The translations under genes were made by a program, and so were the position numbers. A stretch of 6,340 bases of DNA, from positions 1 through 6,340 of the forward strand of contig WAQM01000165.1 in assembly GCA_015520245.1 (NCBI GenBank), written 5' to 3'. Positions 3,740 through 6,340 of this stretch are shown one piece after another. Below the pieces are notes generated by a model. It saw only the letters and a program-made list of their open reading frames with translations. It did no database searches and was not told the origin of the DNA. Numbering within the stretch: position 1 is the stretch's first letter; every line of letters begins with the position of its first letter. Source of the DNA: Pyrodictiaceae archaeon (GTDB lineage Archaea; Thermoproteota; Thermoprotei_A; Sulfolobales; Pyrodictiaceae).

Positions 3740-6289
3740 ATGATAGGTATGGGCGGCGCTCTGCGCCTCCTCGTGCTCGCGCTGGTGGTGCTCTCCACGC
3801 TCGCGGGCGCCGCCCCGGCCGCGCTCGCCGCTAAGGTCGGCTTCGGCGACGAGGCGGCCGAGAAGCTGCAGGAGGCGCTCCAGAGGGCGAGCCCGGAGAC
3901 CAGGCAGTGCATCGCGTGCCACCTGCAGTACACGCCCGGCATAGTCTACGACTGGCTGAGGAGCAAGCACGCGTGGGCCACCCCCGACGCCGCGGCCAGG
4001 CTCTACGAGAGGCTCGGCGCCCCCGAGTGGGGCGAGAGGCTCGACCCCAAGTTCCGCGGCTACGGCTACACCGTCGGCTGCTACGAGTGCCACGGGATGT
4101 TCAAGGAGGCCGACAGGCCCGACGCCTTCAACCACTTCGGCTTCAGGATAGTCACCATAGTGACGAGGAAGGACTGCAGCCAGTGCCACCCCAAGGAGAG
4201 CGCCGAGCTCAGCTGGACCTGGCACGCCATGGGCAGCATCATGTCGCCGTTCGTGCCGTGGTACAGGGCGATCCTCAGCTGGGCCAAGAAGCAGGGCGCC
4301 GACCCGTTCGGGGACGAGAGGGCCAGGGAGCTGTACGAGAGGTACTTCCCGCCCTACCTGACCAGGCAGCGCGGCGTCGACGACATCTACTGGGACTTCT
4401 ACAAGGAGATCGCTAAGGCACTCCGCGAGTACTTCGAGACCGGCCGCGAGAACGAGATAGTCAGGATCATCAAGCAGGCGACCAAGGAGGCGCTCGGCTA
4501 CGAGCTGCTGACCCCCTACGACTACGACTGGAAGACGTTCATCGCGCCGCTGTGGCCCGTCAGCGGCGTGCTCAACACCACCGTGCTCGCCAGGCTCGGC
4601 ATAAGGGTCACGGTCAGCGCGCTCGGCCAGGAGACCGCCACGGTCAGCAACATAATGGAGCACCCGTGGTTCAGGAACGGCCACATCTACCACGCGTGCT
4701 TCCAGTGCCACGGTAGCATCGTGATCCCCTACAGGGAGGAGACCGTCCAGGTGCGCGGCCTCACCGTGACCCGGGTGGCGCTGTGGGGCTGGCCGAACAA
4801 CGGCGCCGCCAGGATGGACCCCGACGGCAGCATGGGCGCCTGCACCGCCTGCCACCCCAGGCACCAGTTCAGCGTCAAGCAGGCGCGCGAGCCGTGGACC
4901 TGCGGCCAGTGCCACCTAGGCTACGATCACCCGCACATAGAGATCTACGAGGAGAGCAAGCACGGCAACATCTGGGACGCCTACGGCCATGAATGGAACT
5001 GGACCGCAATACCGTGGAGGGTCGGCGTCGACTTCAACGCTCCCACCTGCGCCACGTGCCACATGAGCACGCTTGCCGACGCTCAGGGCAGGATACTGGT
5101 GCAGGGCACCCACGACCTCACGAGGAGGCTAGTGTGGGACCAGATGCACATGTTCGCCATACCCAAGCCGAGGATCCCCGACAAGGTCCAGCTGGCGCTG
5201 TATTACGGATGGAGCCAGCTCAAGGGTAAGTTCGAGGAGATCGAGCAGAAGGTCAACCCGAGGGCCCCCGAGGAGTACAGGTACCCGGTGTTCACGGGCC
5301 TGAGGGTCGTCGAGGGCCCCGAGCCCGGCGAGCCCGGCTTCCCGAGGCTGCTGGCGATCGAGTACACGGGCGAGCTCAAGCAGCACAGGGAGGAGATGAA
5401 GGCGGTGTGCAACCTCTGCCACAGCAGCCAGTGGACCGACAACTACTTCAGGACCGCCGACCAGAACATGATAGACTACGACATCGTGGCCAGGTTCGCC
5501 TTCAGCCTGCTCCAGCTGGCGTACAGGGAGGGCATACACGACCCGACCAACCCGCTCGACGAGTACATGGAGCTGATGTGGTACTACATCTGGCACCACG
5601 ACGGCAGGAGGTGGAGGAACGGCGTCTACATGATGGGGCCCGACTACGCCTACTGGTACGGTATCGTCGACACCGTGATGGACAAGCTCGGCAGGATGAT
5701 AAGCTACCTCGAGACGGCGCTCAAGATCAAGGCTGTGAGGGCCGAGCTAGAGGCGCTGAAGCAGGCCGTTAAGGGCGTGCCCTACGCGCCCGAGCTGTAC
5801 GCGATGATCCAGCAGCTGCAGGAGCAGCTGAGGGCCCTCGAGGAGAAGCTCAGGGCGCTCGAGGCCCAGGTGCCGGCGCTGAGGAGCGCCCTGGAGAGCC
5901 TCGAGGCCGGCTACGAGGTCCTCAGCGGCGAGGTCGAGGCCGTGAGGGGCGACGTGTCGCAGCTCGTGCAGCAGCTCAAGGAGCTTAGCGCCGCCCTCGA
6001 GAGGATCAAGCCCGAGGTCGCCGCCGAGTTCCAGCAGAGGATAGCCGAGATAGAGCAGCTGGTGGCCAGGCTCGAGGAGATGAGCAGGAGGGTCGGCGAG
6101 AAGGCCGAGGAGGCCTCCAGCCTGGCCAGGGAGGCGTTCGCGGGCATCGAGGAGGTCAGCGGCAGGCTAGAGGAGCTCGGTAAGAGGCTCGAGGGCGCCC
6201 TCGCCGCCGCCTACGTGGTCGCCGGCATCGCGCTGGCCGCGGCCGTCGTGGGCATCGTGCTGCTCTTCGTGCTGAGGAGGCAGGGCTAG
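3740..6289 (+). CDS. Octaheme c-type cytochrome, hydroxylamine oxidoreductase (HAO) family, with coiled-coil stalk and C-terminal membrane anchor
   Basis: The protein has 849 residues; HAO proteins are usually about 500-600. A signal peptide (1-30, likely cut after AALA) is followed by eight CxxCH heme sites at Cys57, 114, 146, 320, 368, 388, 437 and 557. HAO hallmarks appear in order: CFQCHGS (320-326, the active-site heme 4 by position), DPDGSMGACTACHPRHQFS, CGQCHLGYDHPH with Asp396-His397 lining the HAO pocket, EESKHG, PTCATCHMS, GTHDLTRRLVW, CNLCHSS, and HHDGRRWRNG followed by MMGPDYAYWYG (631-641). Family members oxidise hydroxylamine or hydrazine, or work reductively on nitrite or hydroxylamine; direction cannot be read here. 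Residues 685-818 form a coiled coil, 822-845 a membrane helix, and RRQG a cytoplasmic tail, so the heme domain stands outside on a stalk. An octaheme relative is known from Ignicoccus hospitalis. The gene has its own promoter and directly follows the ccm genes that would supply its hemes. Confidence 0.93.
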   Translation: MIGMGGALRLLVLALVVLSTLAGAAPAALAAKVGFGDEAAEKLQEALQRASPETRQCIACHLQYTPGIVYDWLRSKHAWATPDAAARLYERLGAPEWGERLDPKFRGYGYTVGCYECHGMFKEADRPDAFNHFGFRIVTIVTRKDCSQCHPKESAELSWTWHAMGSIMSPFVPWYRAILSWAKKQGADPFGDERARELYERYFPPYLTRQRGVDDIYWDFYKEIAKALREYFETGRENEIVRIIKQATKEALGYELLTPYDYDWKTFIAPLWPVSGVLNTTVLARLGIRVTVSALGQETATVSNIMEHPWFRNGHIYHACFQCHGSIVIPYREETVQVRGLTVTRVALWGWPNNGAARMDPDGSMGACTACHPRHQFSVKQAREPWTCGQCHLGYDHPHIEIYEESKHGNIWDAYGHEWNWTAIPWRVGVDFNAPTCATCHMSTLADAQGRILVQGTHDLTRRLVWDQMHMFAIPKPRIPDKVQLALYYGWSQLKGKFEEIEQKVNPRAPEEYRYPVFTGLRVVEGPEPGEPGFPRLLAIEYTGELKQHREEMKAVCNLCHSSQWTDNYFRTADQNMIDYDIVARFAFSLLQLAYREGIHDPTNPLDEYMELMWYYIWHHDGRRWRNGVYMMGPDYAYWYGIVDTVMDKLGRMISYLETALKIKAVRAELEALKQAVKGVPYAPELYAMIQQLQEQLRALEEKLRALEAQVPALRSALESLEAGYEVLSGEVEAVRGDVSQLVQQLKELSAALERIKPEVAAEFQQRIAEIEQLVARLEEMSRRVGEKAEEASSLAREAFAGIEEVSGRLEELGKRLEGALAAAYVVAGIALAAAVVGIVLLFVLRRQG

Positions 6290-6292
6290 CCC

Positions 6293-6340
6293 GTGGCCCC
6301 GGCGCCCGGCCTCGCGCTCCTTTTTCTCGCCCTCCTCCAC
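6293..6340 (+). CDS. Possible start of a downstream gene with hydrophobic N-terminus (cut by window edge)
   Basis: A GTG three bases after the cytochrome stop opens a frame of 16 codons that runs to the window end, reading MAPAPGLALLFLALLH. It looks like the beginning of a signal peptide or membrane segment. AGGAGG at 6275-6280, inside the end of the cytochrome gene, is 12 bases upstream, which is rather far. The stretch is too short to recognise a family and could be chance in G+C-rich DNA. It competes with reading the T tract as a terminator. Confidence 0.3.
   Translation, partial: MAPAPGLALLFLALLH
6317..6326 (+). terminator. Possible T-rich archaeal terminator
   Basis: CTCCTTTTTC is the only run of five T in the window and lies about 30 bases past the cytochrome stop. 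Archaeal polymerase commonly stops at such runs without a hairpin. If the frame from 6293 is a real gene, this tract is instead coding sequence for its hydrophobic start. Confidence 0.3.

Noticed and set aside
3704..4915. 403-codon open frame on the minus strand opposite the cytochrome gene
   Set aside because: It lies wholly antisense to the start of a gene with clear HAO motifs. Its composition is low-complexity (A, G, L, V, R, E, P), typical of an antisense frame in G+C-rich DNA, and it shows no recognisable motif.
3740..5560. Other octaheme families (tetrathionate reductase type, NrfA-like nitrite reductase) for the cytochrome
   Set aside because: No CxxCK active-site motif is present, and the order and wording of the heme 4-8 segments (DPDGS, RHQFS, DHPH, SKHG, PTCATCHMS, GTHD) are those of the HAO family.
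6200..6289. C-terminal hydrophobic helix plus basic tail as an archaeosortase (PGF-CTERM type) sorting signal
   Set aside because: No PGF-like tripeptide or other sorting motif precedes the helix; it follows the coiled coil directly, so a plain membrane anchor is the simpler reading.
1..6340. RNA genes, CRISPR arrays, transposons or long repeats
   Set aside because: Reading both strands I found no tRNA-like cloverleaf, no spaced direct repeats and no inverted repeats flanking a transposase; the only repetitive pattern is the coding heptad repeat of the stalk.

Overview
The window is G+C-rich DNA (roughly 70% by eye) from what looks like a thermophilic archaeon, most probably a Thermoproteota (crenarchaeal) lineage. 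The grounds are: GTG, TTG and apparently CTG starts, AGG-dominated arginine and frequent ATA isoleucine codons, AT-rich TATA-like boxes standing out of the G+C background at archaeal promoter distances, and an archaeal-type CcmE with a Cys-x-x-x-Tyr heme site. I cannot name the genus. All supported genes lie on the + strand and are tightly packed.

Layout: 2-745 is the C-terminal part of CcmF (heme lyase), cut by the window edge. 742-1398 is CcmA (ATPase), which has no ATG/GTG/TTG start and probably begins at a CTG overlapping the ccmF stop. A 64-base gap carries a TATA-like box. 1463-2515 is CcmC, enlarged by two membrane segments and an extracytoplasmic beta-rich domain. 2529-2936 is CcmE of the CxxxY type. 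2947-3618 is CcmB (permease). A 121-base promoter region follows. 3740-6289 encodes an 849-residue octaheme cytochrome c of the hydroxylamine oxidoreductase (HAO) family, ending in a long coiled coil and a membrane anchor. The last 51 bases hold either a T-rich terminator, the first codons of a next gene, or both.

Together the genes form a cytochrome c maturation (System I variant) cluster beside its likely client. CcmA/CcmB and CcmC load heme onto CcmE outside the membrane. CcmE passes it to CcmF, which attaches it to CxxCH motifs, eight of which lie in the downstream cytochrome. The cytochrome would then catalyse a nitrogen-oxide reaction (hydroxylamine or nitrite chemistry, direction undetermined) on the outer face of the cell.

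The most unusual elements are the stalked, membrane-anchored HAO, with an uninterrupted ten-heptad coiled coil, and the CcmC carrying an OB-like domain resembling CcmE in strand pattern. The CcmA lacks both an ordinary start codon and the ABC switch histidine. No RNA genes, CRISPR arrays, insertion sequences or other mobile elements were seen.
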